From Tillus elongatus (lineage: Eukaryota; Arthropoda; Insecta; Coleoptera; Cleridae): a stretch of 64,000 nucleotides of DNA. The number at the start of each line of letters is the position of its first letter. Positions within the stretch are counted from its first letter, which is position 1. The stretch spans positions 63,471,446 through 63,535,445 of the forward strand of contig OZ023266.1 of NCBI GenBank assembly GCA_964006375.1. The letters are read 5' to 3'. Made by a program: the position numbers and the translations under genes. The notes under the pieces were generated by a model. That model saw nothing but the letters and a program-made list of their open reading frames with translations, did no database searches and was not told the DNA's origin. This document shows, one piece after another, positions 38,806-51,970 of the stretch.

Positions 38806-38944
38806 CGTGGTTCATACACTCAGAATTGCGGTATCGCAGACAAAACTATCCCTATTGGTTTATTTTAAATAATATCGTACTATTGTTTAAAATGGACCAA
38901 TAGGAATCAGTTTCGCAATTCGCGAGTATATGAACCTAGCTTTA
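38806..38944. mobile_element. Hairpin MITE, copy 1
   Basis: Nearly palindromic: the ends GGTTCATACACTC.GAATTGCG and CGCAATTCGCGAGTATATGAACC face each other, and the inner part pairs CCTATTGGTTTATTTTAAATA with TTTAAAATGGACCAATAGG. A second copy lies at 39277-39412. It sits about 320 bp upstream of the UBE2S start codon. Confidence 0.75.
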
Positions 38945-39276
38945 GGCTAAATAAGTCGAATGCAAACTACAATTAGAAGAATAAAAGTCCATTCTTACAA
39001 AGTTCCACACAATGAAACCAAACTAATACAGAACTTTTTTACCTAAAATTGGTTAAACTTTGAAAACGCCTATAATACAAACAAATTACACTATGAAAAA
39101 GTATATTTTCTTATGCACCTGCCCGGTCAAGTTTTGCAATTAAAATAATGTACTACAATTTAAAGGTTATTTGTACATTACTGTCGATCCATAAAGATCG
39201 CAGTTTCCCGGAACGCAGTATATCATTTCGATAAAGTAATTATTAAAGAACGTGAAAATGTCTTAGGTTATAAGCC

Positions 39277-39412
39277 AGGTTCATACATTCGGGAATTGCG
39301 AAATGTATTCCTATTGGTTCATGTTAAATAATATTACGATATTATTTCAAATGAACCAATAGGAATACATTTCGTGACGACTTCGCAATTCGCGACTGTA
39401 TGAAGCTAGCTC
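39277..39412. mobile_element. Hairpin MITE, copy 2
   Basis: Ends GGTTCATACATTCGGGAATT and TTCGCGACTGTATGAAGC, with the inner stem CCTATTGGTTCATGTTAAATA against TATTTCAAATGAACCAATAGG. The extra GACGACTT on the right arm breaks the symmetry. Whole-length self-complementarity is the hallmark of foldback MITEs. Confidence 0.75.
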
Positions 39413-39442
39413 AATAAGTGAAATGTTTCACAAAATACATAT

Positions 39443-39924
39443 TGTTACGTTTTACGGGGTTCTGGATTTGTTGACTAACAAAACACAGCTTTTCAAACTA
39501 CTAGTTTATTATAACCAACTATTTTCCAACACCAGTATCAACTAAAATATTTCTCTCTATTACTAAATGTCCATAGAACTATATTCCACTATTCGCCTTC
39601 TATGATCGCTTCTTATACATCAACACTTACTGCTGACTCGCTTAATACTCTATGATCACTTATTCTACACCGCACTCAAGGTTTATAGGTCTAATCTATA
39701 AACCTTGCACCGCACTAATTCAATACTGAACTGACTCACTCTATGTACCGTTTGTCTATTTATACTCTCCATAGAGATTCTAGACCGTCTACACTTTTCT
39801 ACACCTGTCACTTCTGGTCCCTTCTAGAAATATCATTCCAGAGTGTTCGCTGCTACCAACATATTACAACTGACCACAGAAGTTACAAAGTCCATAAACT
39901 TAATTCTCATAGACAAATGTGGCA
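39443..39924 (-). mobile_element. Solo LTR with 4 bp target duplication
   Basis: Read on the minus strand it begins TGCCACATTTGTC and ends CGTAACA, 482 bp, with a TATAAATAG core near its middle (39756-39764) and an AATAAA further on. ATAT flanks both sides (39439-39442 and 39925-39928). TG...CA ends with a 4 bp duplication fit a Ty3/gypsy-type LTR. No internal region or partner LTR in the same orientation is present. It contains a small inverted repeat, AAGGTTTATAG...CTATAAACCTT. Confidence 0.85.
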
Positions 39925-39984
39925 ATATTTTTGATTTAAATAGTCTGAAGTTTGGCTACTTTAATTGTGAGCGCTAGACAAGAC

Positions 39985-40080
<96 letters not shown>

Positions 40081-40083
<3 letters not shown>

Positions 40084-40186
40084 ACTTCTGGTCTTCGCTT
40101 TTACCCCGCCTCTGATCATAGCAGTAGCAAAGTTCATAAACTTAATTCTCATAGACGAATGTGACATTATGTTGCCATATTTATAT

Positions 40187-40247
<61 letters not shown>

Positions 40248-40360
40248 TATAATATATAAATATGGCAACATAATGTCACATTCGTCTATGAGAATTAAGT
40301 TTATGAACTTTGCTACTTCTATGATCAGAGGCGGGGTAAAAGCGAACACCAGAAGTGGCA
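40081..40360. repeat. Long palindrome centred on a (TA)n run
   Basis: The arm 40081-40191 (GCCACTTCTGGT to TTATATATTATAA) is the near-perfect inverse of 40242-40360. The right arm is the first 80 or so bases of the LTR at 40274 plus 30 bp of its flank; the left arm is an inverted duplicate of both. The loop is TA repeats (40192-40241). A second TA run (39986-40080) abuts the left arm. Confidence 0.85.
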
Positions 40361-40944
40361 GGTGTAGAACAATGTAGAAGGTGTAGAGTCTCTATGGACA
40401 GTATAAATAGGCGACACGCTATATAGAGTGAGTTAGTTCAGTATTGAGTTAGAGTTGGTGCAGAGTAAGTGATCATAGAGTATTAAGTCAATCAGTGTAT
40501 TGTGAATTAATAGAGGCTAGAATAAACTATGGACGTTTAGTAATAGAGAGAAATATTTTAGTTGGTGTGTTTATGGTTGAAAAATAGTTGGTTAAATGGT
40601 GTAGAGTCTCTATGGACAGTATAAATAGGCGACACGCCATATAGAGTTAGTTCAGTATTGAGTTAGAGTTGGTGCAGAGTAAGTGATCATAGAGTATTAA
40701 GTCAATCAGTGTATTGAGCTGTCCGAGATGCTGTCATTACAATTCTAATATGGCTGCTGGTAGGCACACATTTGGAACTACTCTATTGTTTTGAATAGTG
40801 GTGTATGACGTTCTCGTGTTTTTTAAAGAGTCTAGTTTGTAAATTGTTTATAAATGTTCCCATTAGTTTAAAATTTGTGTAAATATAAATTTAGTAGACA
40901 ATAGTGTGTTATCAAATAAAGTACTGTTTTTTAACTTCAAAAAT

Positions 40945-41530
40945 ATGCCTACGACGTGTTGTGTTGTGAAATGCGGAAGTCGTGGTAATCGCGATAGAGT
41001 CAAGTTTTTCAGAATACCGAGTGTACTACAGTTTCCACATAAACCAGAGTTGAATGAGCTCTCCAAAATCCGGAGATTAAGGTGGATACACGCAATTAAA
41101 AGAAAAGATATAACATAATTTACACTCAAGTATAGCAGAGTATGCAATAAGCATTTTATCATAGGTACAACTTCATTTCAGCTTTGATTTCACGTTTACA
41201 AGAGGTATTACTTAAATTGTAGGAAAACCAGCTAAATTAATAGATCAAAATAATCCTGACTGAGTTACTTCTCTACTCATGGGATATGGAGAAGATTCAA
41301 AGAGAGTAATAAAGCAAGTTGCTATCAATGCTGCTAGACAAGAAACAACAAACATTAGTTCATTCTCTGGGAATGCTTTACCTGAAACACAAAATGAAAA
41401 TATAATCACTATTCAACTTAAATTAAAATTAACTGACTTTCCACATAGTAGGTATACTTTGGATCATGTAAGAACATTGTACTTTAAGACACGAAAGCAA
41501 GTGCGAAATGTGGCTTACGAGCTTGCATAA
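40945..41530 (+). pseudogene. THAP-domain transposase remnant, copy 1
   Basis: Starts MPTTCCVVKCGSRGN with the first zinc-binding Cys pair. It continues VKFFRIPSV and LRWIHAIKR, then after a stop (TAA at 41116, Glu in the other copy) VCNKHFITGTTSF, which supplies the Cys-x2-His pair of the C2CH THAP finger. At 41244 onward come a DWVPSLL-type segment and GYGEDSKRVIKQVAINAARQ. The C-terminus HSRYTLDHVRTLYFKTRKQV ends at 41530. The DDE core between these is missing. Confidence 0.7.
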
Positions 41531-41613
41531 TATATCTAGCCAATTCTAGAGCACCACAAACAAAAAGCCCTTGATTGCAATTATGATTTTTTTTAAAGTA
41601 AATTTATATTTAC

Positions 41614-41946
41614 CTGTGCAACAATTACAACATGAGCTCCAATTTTCCTAGTCTGGCAATTATGAACGAACCTTGCTTCAAAATATTTGTAAGCAGAGAT
41701 ACTTTTATGGGCTTTTATTTGTTGGTTAGTGCAAACACTGTGGGTAAGCACTAAATAGTTAACGATATCGAGGGCATCAAGTGGTGGGAAACTTTATAGT
41801 TCTGCACAAGGAGGCATTGGGCCCGTAGTCAGAGTATAGGGATCAATTCCTTCAATAATACGAATTTTCTCTCGATATCTTCTAGCAACGTCTTCATTCT
41901 CATTTTCCAGTGATAATAGATATTCACTCTTGTCAACACAAGCCAT
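41614..41946 (-). pseudogene. SWIM-type accessory protein, exon 1, copy 1
   Basis: The minus-strand mirror of the exon at 43583-43915, identical in length (333 bp) with the same ATG and CACAG/GTAAAT donor. One codon has become a stop (TAA in place of TAT in the ELYSFPP block), so the copy is dead. The second exon with the zinc finger is absent here. Confidence 0.7.
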
Positions 41947-42178
41947 TTTAAACACGCGCAAAGCACAATTTCAAAAGTTAACATCCACGGAACACGAGTT
42001 TATTTGTGTTTGTGTACCTACCAGCGGCCATATTGGTGATATTTAAATCACGTGTTCTGGACAGCTCTATTGTGAATTAATAGAGGCGAGAATAAACTAT
42101 GGACGTTTAGTAATAGAGAGAAATATTTTAGTTGGTGTGTTTATGGTTGAAAAATAGTTGGTTATAATAAGATAGTAG

Positions 42179-42604
42179 CATGATACAAATAACGAGAGAT
42201 ATGATATTCCGACTACATATTTTTAGACCTGTCACGCGCATGGTGTCAAGTGGTGAGTCCAATGCAACAATAATATGCTGTCGTGGAGTGGGGTTTGACG
42301 TTTCATCACAACCTCTTAACAAATTACGTATTTTAGTTATATTTAAGTGCATACAGTTGGACGTAATAAAAATTTAAAAAAGATTAAATTTAGTGCTGCG
42401 ATCTATATTATCTGAAAAAGGCAATATAGGCGTAACTTCAACCGAATTAAGCTGACGTCAATGACGTATAGAAACTTTTTGATTGCGAATGACTTTGTTT
42501 TAACGTGTAGTTGGACTTCTATAACGTTACTCACCGCGTGACGTCATAGGAGGGGGCGGGGCATATGCGCAATATCATATCTCTTCTAAGTCATTATATC
42601 ATGA
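42179..42604. mobile_element. 426 bp MITE nested in the LTR
   Basis: Flanked by the exact octamer GATAGTAG (42171-42178 and 42605-42612), which occurs once in the uninterrupted LTR context. The ends are imperfect inverted copies with CATGATA and GAGATATGATATT. Short antisense frames at 42128-42377 are not genes. Confidence 0.75.
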
Positions 42605-42671
42605 GATAGTAGTTTGAAAAGCTGTGTTTTGTTAGTCAACAAATCCAGAACCCCGAAGAACGTAACAATAA

Positions 42672-43461
42672 CTTGAAGGCGATTTTATGGAGGGCTATTT
42701 GAAATGTGTAGTCGCCGCTTCAGACCGACAACGGACCAACAATGTTTGACCATAACATCAAAAAACAATTCTTTATGTTTCACCTAAGAATCAGTTCGTG
42801 CGGAAAAAAGGTACCTATGTTATATAATATTGTATGGATGTTGAAACTTTAAATGTTTACATCTATACTATAAGATAATTAAATCACATTGCCATCTTTC
42901 TGAATACCTGGTAGTAAAATGTTGTATTCATTAAATTATTTATGATGCGAAGAAAAAATTCTCGTTTACAAATTTGCTAATTGCTGCTATTCTTTTCTTT
43001 CACTTATAACAGATAAAGCTATGCAATGTTACAGGTTAAATGGCATTCAAGATGTTGGAATGTCTACCTGCAATCATAACCGTGCATTATTGATTTAAAT
43101 TTTAGATAGTTCGTAGCAAAATACGGCAAATGATGTATTACCCTCCTTCCACGTCTCTCATCCGTCAGATAGCCACCTGACAACCTATCTAATATCTAAT
43201 TATAAACTATGAAACTTGCACGCTCCTCCCTATTTTTCCTGGAAAATGTCATTTCGTCCACATTCAGACTGTTCCTGCGTTCGCTACTGCCAACACAATT
43301 AATTCATCAGTTGTCCTTTACCGTGGCCATAGAGGTCATTCCTCTCTATAAAACGGGCTGTTGCTAAGTGACTAACTTATCTTCTTATAGCGAAACAATA
43401 TTATTGACGTGACAATGAGCGAGTTCACCAGGCACCAAACAGCTGACTTTAAGTACTTATA
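42672..43461. other. Stretch without recognised gene
   Basis: No coding frame or terminal repeats recognised between the LTR and the second THAP/SWIM element. Confidence 0.4.
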
Positions 43462-43582
43462 GAGCTGTTCAGAACACGTGATTTAAATACCATCAATATG
43501 GCCGCTGGTAGACACACAAACTCAAACAAACTCGTGTTCCGTGGATGTTAACTTTTGAAATTGTGCTTTGCGTGTGTTTAAA

Positions 43583-44344
43583 ATGGCTTGTGTTGACAAG
43601 AGTGAATATCTATTATCTCTGGAAAATGAAAATGAAGACGTTGCTAGAAGATATCGAGAGAAAATTCGTATTATTGAAGGAGTTGATCCCTGTACTCTGA
43701 CGACGGGCCCAATGCCTCCTTTTAAAGAACTATATAGTTTCCCACCAGTTGATGCTTTCGATATCGTTAACTATTTAGTGCTTACCCACAGTTTTTACAC
43801 TAATCAACAAATGAAAGCCCATAAAAGTATATCTGCTTATAAATATTTTGAAGCAGGGTTCGTTCGTAATTGCCAGACTAGAAAAATTGGAGCTCATGTT
43901 GTAATTGTTGCACAGGTAAAAATAAATTATTTAAAAAAAATCATAATTGCAATCAATGGCTTCTTGTTTGTGGTGCTCTAGAATTGGCTAGATATATTAT
44001 GCAAGCTCATAAGCCACATTTCGCACTTGCTTTCGTGTCCTAAAGTACAATGTTCTTACATGATCCAAAGTATACCTACTATGTGGAACGTCAGTTAATT
44101 TTAATTTAAGTTGAATAGTCATTACATTTTTCATTTTGTGTTTCAGGTAAAGCATTCCCAGATAATGAACAACCCTCCTTTGAAAGTTATTTCCCAGACA
44201 GATGGGTCTGTTGTTTATGCGCATTGTACTTGTGTGGCAGGTGCTTCTGAAGCGTGTAGTCATATTGGTGTTGTGTTGTATGGTTTGGAGTTCATGCACC
44301 AAGCAACACAAAATGTATCTCCAACAGATGTTAAAGCCAAGTAA
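43583..44344 (+). pseudogene. SWIM zinc-finger accessory protein of the element, truncated
   Basis: Exon 1 (43583-43915) starts MACVDKSEYLLSLENENED and reads DAFDIVNYLVLTHSFYTNQQ, then SAYKYFEAGFV and VVIVAQ. Exon 2 (44147-44344) has VKHSQIMNNPPLKV and the SWIM finger AHCTCVAGASEACSHIG (Cys-x-Cys...Cys-x-His). Splice phase is 0. Proteins with this layout usually continue into a YqaJ-type nuclease domain; here the frame ends at a TAA where antisense THAP sequence begins, so the nuclease part is deleted. Both exons are otherwise open. Confidence 0.75.
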
Positions 44345-44808
44345 TGTATTGTTAAATCATTTTTATGTACCTCCAGAACTTGCTCATCCAATTTCATTCT
44401 CTTCTCTGCTCTTTCTTGTCTAGCAGCATTGATAGCAACTCGCTTTATCACTCTCTTTGAACCTTCTCCATATCCCAGGAGTAGAGAAGGAACCCAGTCG
44501 GAATTATTTTAATCTATTAGCTGGTTTTCCTACAATTTAAGTAATACCTCTTGTAAACGTGAAATCAAAGCTGAAATGAAGTTGTACCTGTGATAAAATG
44601 CTTACTGCATACTTTGCTATACTTGAGTGTAAATTCTGTTATATCTTTTCCTTTAATTGCGTTTATCCACCTTAGTCTCCGGATTTTGGAGAGCTCATTC
44701 AACTCTGGTTTATGTGGAAATTGTAGTATACTCCGTATTCTGAAAAACTTGACTATCACAATTACCACGACTTCCACATTTCACAACACAACACGTCGTA
44801 GGCATATT
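44000..44808 (-). pseudogene. THAP-domain transposase remnant, copy 2
   Basis: On the minus strand it starts near 44808 with the same THAP N-terminus as copy 1, but a small frameshift near 44760 separates the first Cys pair from the rest. It continues LRWINAIKGKDITEFTLKYS and VCSKHFITG. A segment DWVPSLLLGYGEGSKRVIKR, with INAARQERAEKRMKLDEQ following, lies at 44520-44350. The C-terminal piece SRYTLDHVRTLYFRTRKQV ends at about 44000. The Glu codon here replaces the stop of copy 1. The DDE core is missing. Confidence 0.68.
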
Positions 44809-45237
44809 TTTGAAGTTAAAAAAATAGTAGTTTATTTGATAACACACTACTGTCTACTATATTTATTTTTACACAAATTTTAAACTAATTGGAACATTTA
44901 TAAATAATTTACAAACTGGACTCTTTAAAAAACAGGAGAACGTCATACACCGCAATTCAAAACAATAGAGTTCCAAATGTCTGCCTACCAGCAGCCATAT
45001 TAGAATTGTGACGACAGCATCTCGGACAGCTCTATTTGCTGACTACCGATACATTTCAGCAGTCGGGCTTGACTTCAAGTACTATTTTGTGACGTATGTC
45101 TGTCATTTCGCTTTGGCAGATTGGAAACAGTTGAGTTCCAGCAGAAACTCTGCAGAACTCGTGAACGCATACTTTGCATAACTATTCAACTGTTGGTAAC
45201 TGTTGGCGCTTGGTGAATTTGGACCATATATAAAAAA

Positions 45238-45557
45238 AATTCGGGACGCAGCAAGTGCGTTATGGTAGTGAATTTTCATAAAAATCTTTTTAATAACAAA
45301 TATGTGTGTTTTTTTAAGAAAGCAGGCATCAAATTTGGTTACCAGTATAACCTATATAGTAAAAACAATGTGCCATGTTCCATTAAAATAACTTTATTGT
45401 GTGAAAATGTACAAAAATTTCCAAAAGTAAACTTAAAATTTTCCCGAAAAAACACGTTTCTTGGTCAACCTTATAGGTTAATAGCAAATTGAGCTATTCA
45501 AATATGAAACATTTGATCAAAATTCGCTACCATAACGCACTTGGTGCGTCCAGAATT
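45238..45557. mobile_element. 320 bp MITE with long terminal inverted repeats
   Basis: Left end ATTCGGGACGCAGCAAGTGC followed by GTTATGGTAGTGAATTTT; the right end is the inverse of ATTCTGGACGCACCAAGTGC with GTTATGGTAGCGAATTTT, about 37 of 40 positions matching. The same left end opens copies 2 and 4 of repeat family A, so the two are related. Confidence 0.85.
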
Positions 45558-46104
45558 TATTTTCTTACAAATATGCATTATATTTCGTTGGAAAATGCAA
45601 AAATGCAATAACATAAGGCGTGTTTGATTAAAAAAAGGAAATTTGTATCACCAACGACTTATGGGCCACCCTGTGATTGCAGAAATATTATTTTAAGATG
45701 TAGCTCAAGACACCCTATAATTAATATATACAAATTTTCTTCATATCTTATATAATAACGGATATATTGAGCTTTATTAATTTTTTACGAAAATTCGACA
45801 AAAATTATATACCATTAAATGATAAACTCTATAGCTAAGGCTACTGCCAAGCATCAGAGAAAGGATCTATTTGAAATGAATTTTCTGCAAATATTTTAGT
45901 AAAATGAAGGACTATGACGGTTGAAACTAAGACTTTAGGGTTTGTAAAACATCCTTCTTGAGACATTTTATTTCTATAGCCCGTATTAGATTTAAGTTAT
46001 TTGCCTAAATGTTGCCAATTTTGACATTTTAAATCGCCACTTTGACGTTTTGAGGAAAACCCCAATTTATTTATTTTTAAATGCCTATAACTTTTTTGTC
46101 TTTT
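45558..46104. other. Stretch without recognised gene
   Basis: AT-rich, no coding frame. It may be an extension of the flanking repeats. Confidence 0.4.
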
Positions 46105-46349
46105 GACCTACATAGCTAAATTTTGGTAGGTAACTTACCTATAAGGATGTAAACCTGCATACTAAATTTGGTTGCCCTTACTTTGTAAATTCCGGAGATA
46201 TAATTTTTTTTCGAAAGAAAACACAAAATTTTCTGGGAAAACCTGGGCAGATTTTCCTGACTAACGAACTCATCCAAGCCATTTGCAAAAGGAATTTTTT
46301 CACCAAATTTGATCAAAATCGGCCCATTATTTTTTGAGTTATCGGTGTG

Positions 46350-46441
<92 letters not shown>

Positions 46442-46576
46442 ATATAAAAATTGAAACTGACCCCGGATATGTTTTCTGGGGGTCCTAATTAGCGCTCATT
46501 TGAAGAAATTTTTTCAAAATTCAAAAGTCGGGATCTCCTCATTAGTGAATTTTTTTTTAAAGAAAATTCACTAAAA
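46105..46576 (+). repeat. Dispersed repeat family A, copy 3, with (TA)n expansion
   Basis: Shares TCGAAAGAAAACACAAAATT, CTAACGAACTCATCCAAGC and ATCGG.CCATTATTTTTTGA with the other copies. A pure TA run (46354-46438) sits right after GTGTGATACA. The copy ends with CATTAGTGAATTT and AATTCACTAAAA. Confidence 0.8.
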
Positions 46577-47873
46577 TGATGGCTGGTGTTTTCATTACCT
46601 AATTAAATCACTCACCGTTTTTGCGAACAAAATTCGTAAGCAAATACCTAAATATAAATAGTAAATAATGTTTTATTTTATTTGGCAACAAAATGTATAG
46701 ATATTATACATTTAAGGTCGAAAGAGTCTTAAGGAAGTTCGTAACTAAACTGGGTATATTTGAGCTCAGTTGGTGTGACACACCAAAAAGAAAGTTATTT
46801 TCGTTTCAATCAACATCTTTTGTCATTAGACAAAAAGTTATATTCTATATATTTTGTCCTGTCCTGGTCGATGTCTCGATAGCCTGACAAGAATCTAACC
46901 CGAGAGTTTTCACCTTAATAGGCTGACGCCTAAAGAATCTACGGCATGGGGGTGGCAGAAACGAATTTCTAAGGCTTTTTCAACTAACAATTTGTTTTCC
47001 GGTAAATCACAGCATTCCATAGTTTTTCAGATTAATATTTAATTGTTTCTGAGACTCTGATCGCAAATGTGGATTACAATAGCTGTCCTAATGACAGTGT
47101 CATATTTTATGAATACTAAATTTTGGAATATTAATAGGCTATTATAAGTGGTTATCAATATAGATGTTTGGTGAGTTTATCTATATGTTTTTAATTTTGC
47201 CTAAAAGTAGAAAATAGATGACCTGCTTATTATATCCTTTTCGGATACCACTGCTGTAGGTATATTTGTGACAAAATTTTGCTGTAATTTATAATGCTAC
47301 AATGTCAACTTATTTTTAAAAGATTTTTCTATTCCCTTGGTAGTAAGGTTTGCTTGTCAACACGAAGGAACAGATGATCACATTGTCTGTTAACTAGACT
47401 TTTATGGAGCTAAAAAGTAATTTTTACTGAGGCACTGCCAGCACAAGAACGGCCTAACCACGAAAAAATTATTCGGAAGTACTTATAGTGGGAAGAAGAT
47501 TATGGTGAAAAATTATGATAATTTACATTCATATAGAAACTAGAAACCGCTTCAAGGCTGATTTTTGTCTTAAGTGAGCACAAATAAAACAGCAACAAAA
47601 GTTGTGCGGTACACAAAGTAATAAGTAGACACACTATTTCAGCAAAAAAATGGGTTAGGTCAATCTGCCCATAACGAAATATTTCGTAAACTATTAGGCC
47701 ACGCTACAAATAAGTTCTTATTAAATACATATTAAATAGATACTATTGTATTCACGAAAGCTGGGTAAATGTATGAACAATGAATATGCGAAACTAGATA
47801 TTAAAATTATTGATCAACTTCTTGGCCATCTTCTTAGATTTCACAAAATCTTCAAATTGGTCATGTGTAATCT
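46577..47873. other. Stretch without confident gene
   Basis: No gene recognised. At the right edge (minus strand, 47881-47794) a frame reads QVKITHDQFEDFVKSKKMAK, adjoining the hAT insertion site, and could be the rest of an older interrupted frame. Confidence 0.35.
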
Positions 47874-47881
47874 TCACTTGG

Positions 47882-50672
<2,791 letters not shown>

Positions 50673-50680
50673 TCAATTGG

Positions 50681-51660
50681 GTTCAAAATAAGCTCAAGAA
50701 GTTCTAAAAGTTCTTCGCTTTATGTCGAACTTGCGTCCATTCGGGTATAACAACTCTAATGAACTAGGTAATGATAATATAGAAGCACTGAGTTTGGCAA
50801 TACTCACGGAATCGAGTCGTGCGAAATCATTGTCCGAATACTTTAAATTTATTTCAAAAGGATGTTTCCTTTTAACGTTCAGTGTACAAGTACAGTAGGA
50901 GAACCACTTCTCAGAATTATTTATCCTCTGATGACACTAACTTGTTTAGTGAAACGATCGTCAGGTTTTTTTAAATGTGTTGTGGTGATTTGGGTTCTCC
51001 TAGTGTACTTATCAGTACACATCACAGGGTCCAATATTCACTTAAAGCCCACTGTATTTTGAGCCGCTGAGCCTTGTTGATATTTGTGGATTTTTTCTGT
51101 TGGTAATTTGCGTCTGAAGCATTTCTGGTAAGATGAAATATGCAGCTGACATGTTGATGATCTGGAAAGCGTTTTTTCTCGCAGAGTTTATGATTTTGAA
51201 TCAATCTTCTGGATGAAAATATCTTGGTGAAAGTTTGTTCTTCCTAAATTAAACCAATGATGGTAAATGCAGAAAATAACTAAGTAGGAGTATCGCGATA
51301 ACAAAGCTAAAATTCAATAATAAACATTTTAATTTGTACCCGGGCAAGAAGTTTGCCAGGTATGGGTGGAAGGCTGGATTTTGAATAAGCAGGACATCAA
51401 GATAATATAAGCTTTTGAGATATGGACATAAAGAAAAATTACAAAGGGAAGATCACCGATAGAAAGACGAATAAAAGTGTGCTGGAGAAGGTGAAAGTAT
51501 AAAGATGCTTGCTGTAAGAAACTGTGAGGGTGAAAGCAACATTTGTTGGTCATATTCTAAGACATAATAACATCCTGACAACATTACTTAAAGTACAGGT
51601 ACTTGTAAAAAAGGAAAGACGGCAGACCACGAGCAAAACTTATGTACAGCTGGTCCAATT
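50681..51660. other. Stretch without recognised gene
   Basis: Contains a block AATGTGTTGTGGTGATTTGG at about 50975 that also occurs (one difference) at about 22650, suggesting an old dispersed repeat. No gene assigned. Confidence 0.35.
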
Positions 51661-51674
51661 GGTGCTACTGTAGC

Positions 51675-51970
51675 TCATTTCGGTGACCAACAGTTATCCA
51701 GATCTGGGTATCACGATTATCACAACAAGTTGGTTAGAACATGTTTATTTAGTTGCAAAGCCTGTCAATACATTTATATTTCTAATATCCAGTCTGGCTC
51801 AGCAACTTTCTGCGAAGGCCTTTATATCGCTTTATACATCCCACATTCGACCTTATCTTGAATATATCGGTTTTGCCTCGTGCTCACATCTAATATGAGA
51901 CGTACGAATTAATAACTCAGTTTATATGAAAGCAAATAGATATATGTTCCCTGGATCCCGCAAGCTGTTA
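51675..51970 (+). pseudogene. LINE reverse transcriptase C-terminal relic
   Basis: The frame reads PDLGITIITTSWLEHVYLVA, then NTFIFLISSL, then LSAKAFISLYTSHIRPYLEY, the usual order after the LINE catalytic core (xDLGV, SxxxYxxxVRPxLEY). It is short and flanked by stops. A few degraded frames to about 52120 may continue it. The 52120-53060 stretch shows no gene. Confidence 0.55.

Larger units (their letters stand above)
40716..42067. mobile_element. ISL2EU-like DNA transposon, internally deleted copy 1
   Basis: Inverted ends GAGCTGTCC, with TATT duplicated on both sides (40712-40715 and 42068-42071), and the empty site is visible as the uninterrupted LTR sequence at about 40500. It carries a THAP-domain gene start on the plus strand and a SWIM-protein exon on the minus strand, convergent. 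The transposase core is deleted. ISL2EU-type elements are known to pair a THAP-type transposase with a second gene; the assignment is an inference. Confidence 0.75.
40274..42667 (+). mobile_element. Second LTR of the same family with nested insertions
   Basis: Begins TGTCACATTCGTC and ends CGTAACA, flanked by ATAA on both sides (40270-40273 and 42668-42671). The TATA box is at 40402. A segment of about 220 bp including the TATA box (40380-40600) is repeated from 40602. The LTR is interrupted at 40716-42067 by a THAP/SWIM element and at 42179-42604 by a MITE. Removing these gives an LTR close to the solo copy at 39443 in sequence and order. Confidence 0.83.
43462..45032. mobile_element. ISL2EU-like DNA transposon, internally deleted copy 2 (inverted relative to copy 1)
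   Basis: Ends GAGCTGTTCAGAACACG and CTCGGACAGCTC, bordered by TATA (left) and TATT (right). It is 1571 bp. Order on the plus strand: SWIM gene forward, then THAP gene on the minus strand, ends overlapping in the middle. It keeps the SWIM second exon that copy 1 lacks, while copy 1 and copy 2 share the THAP 5' end, the DWVPSLL segment and the same C-terminal 40 residues. Confidence 0.78.

Noticed and set aside
46116..46355. 79-codon minus-strand frame resembling frames at 727-924 and 18355-18609
   Set aside because: The likeness comes from repeat family A; the frames are not conserved in length or start.
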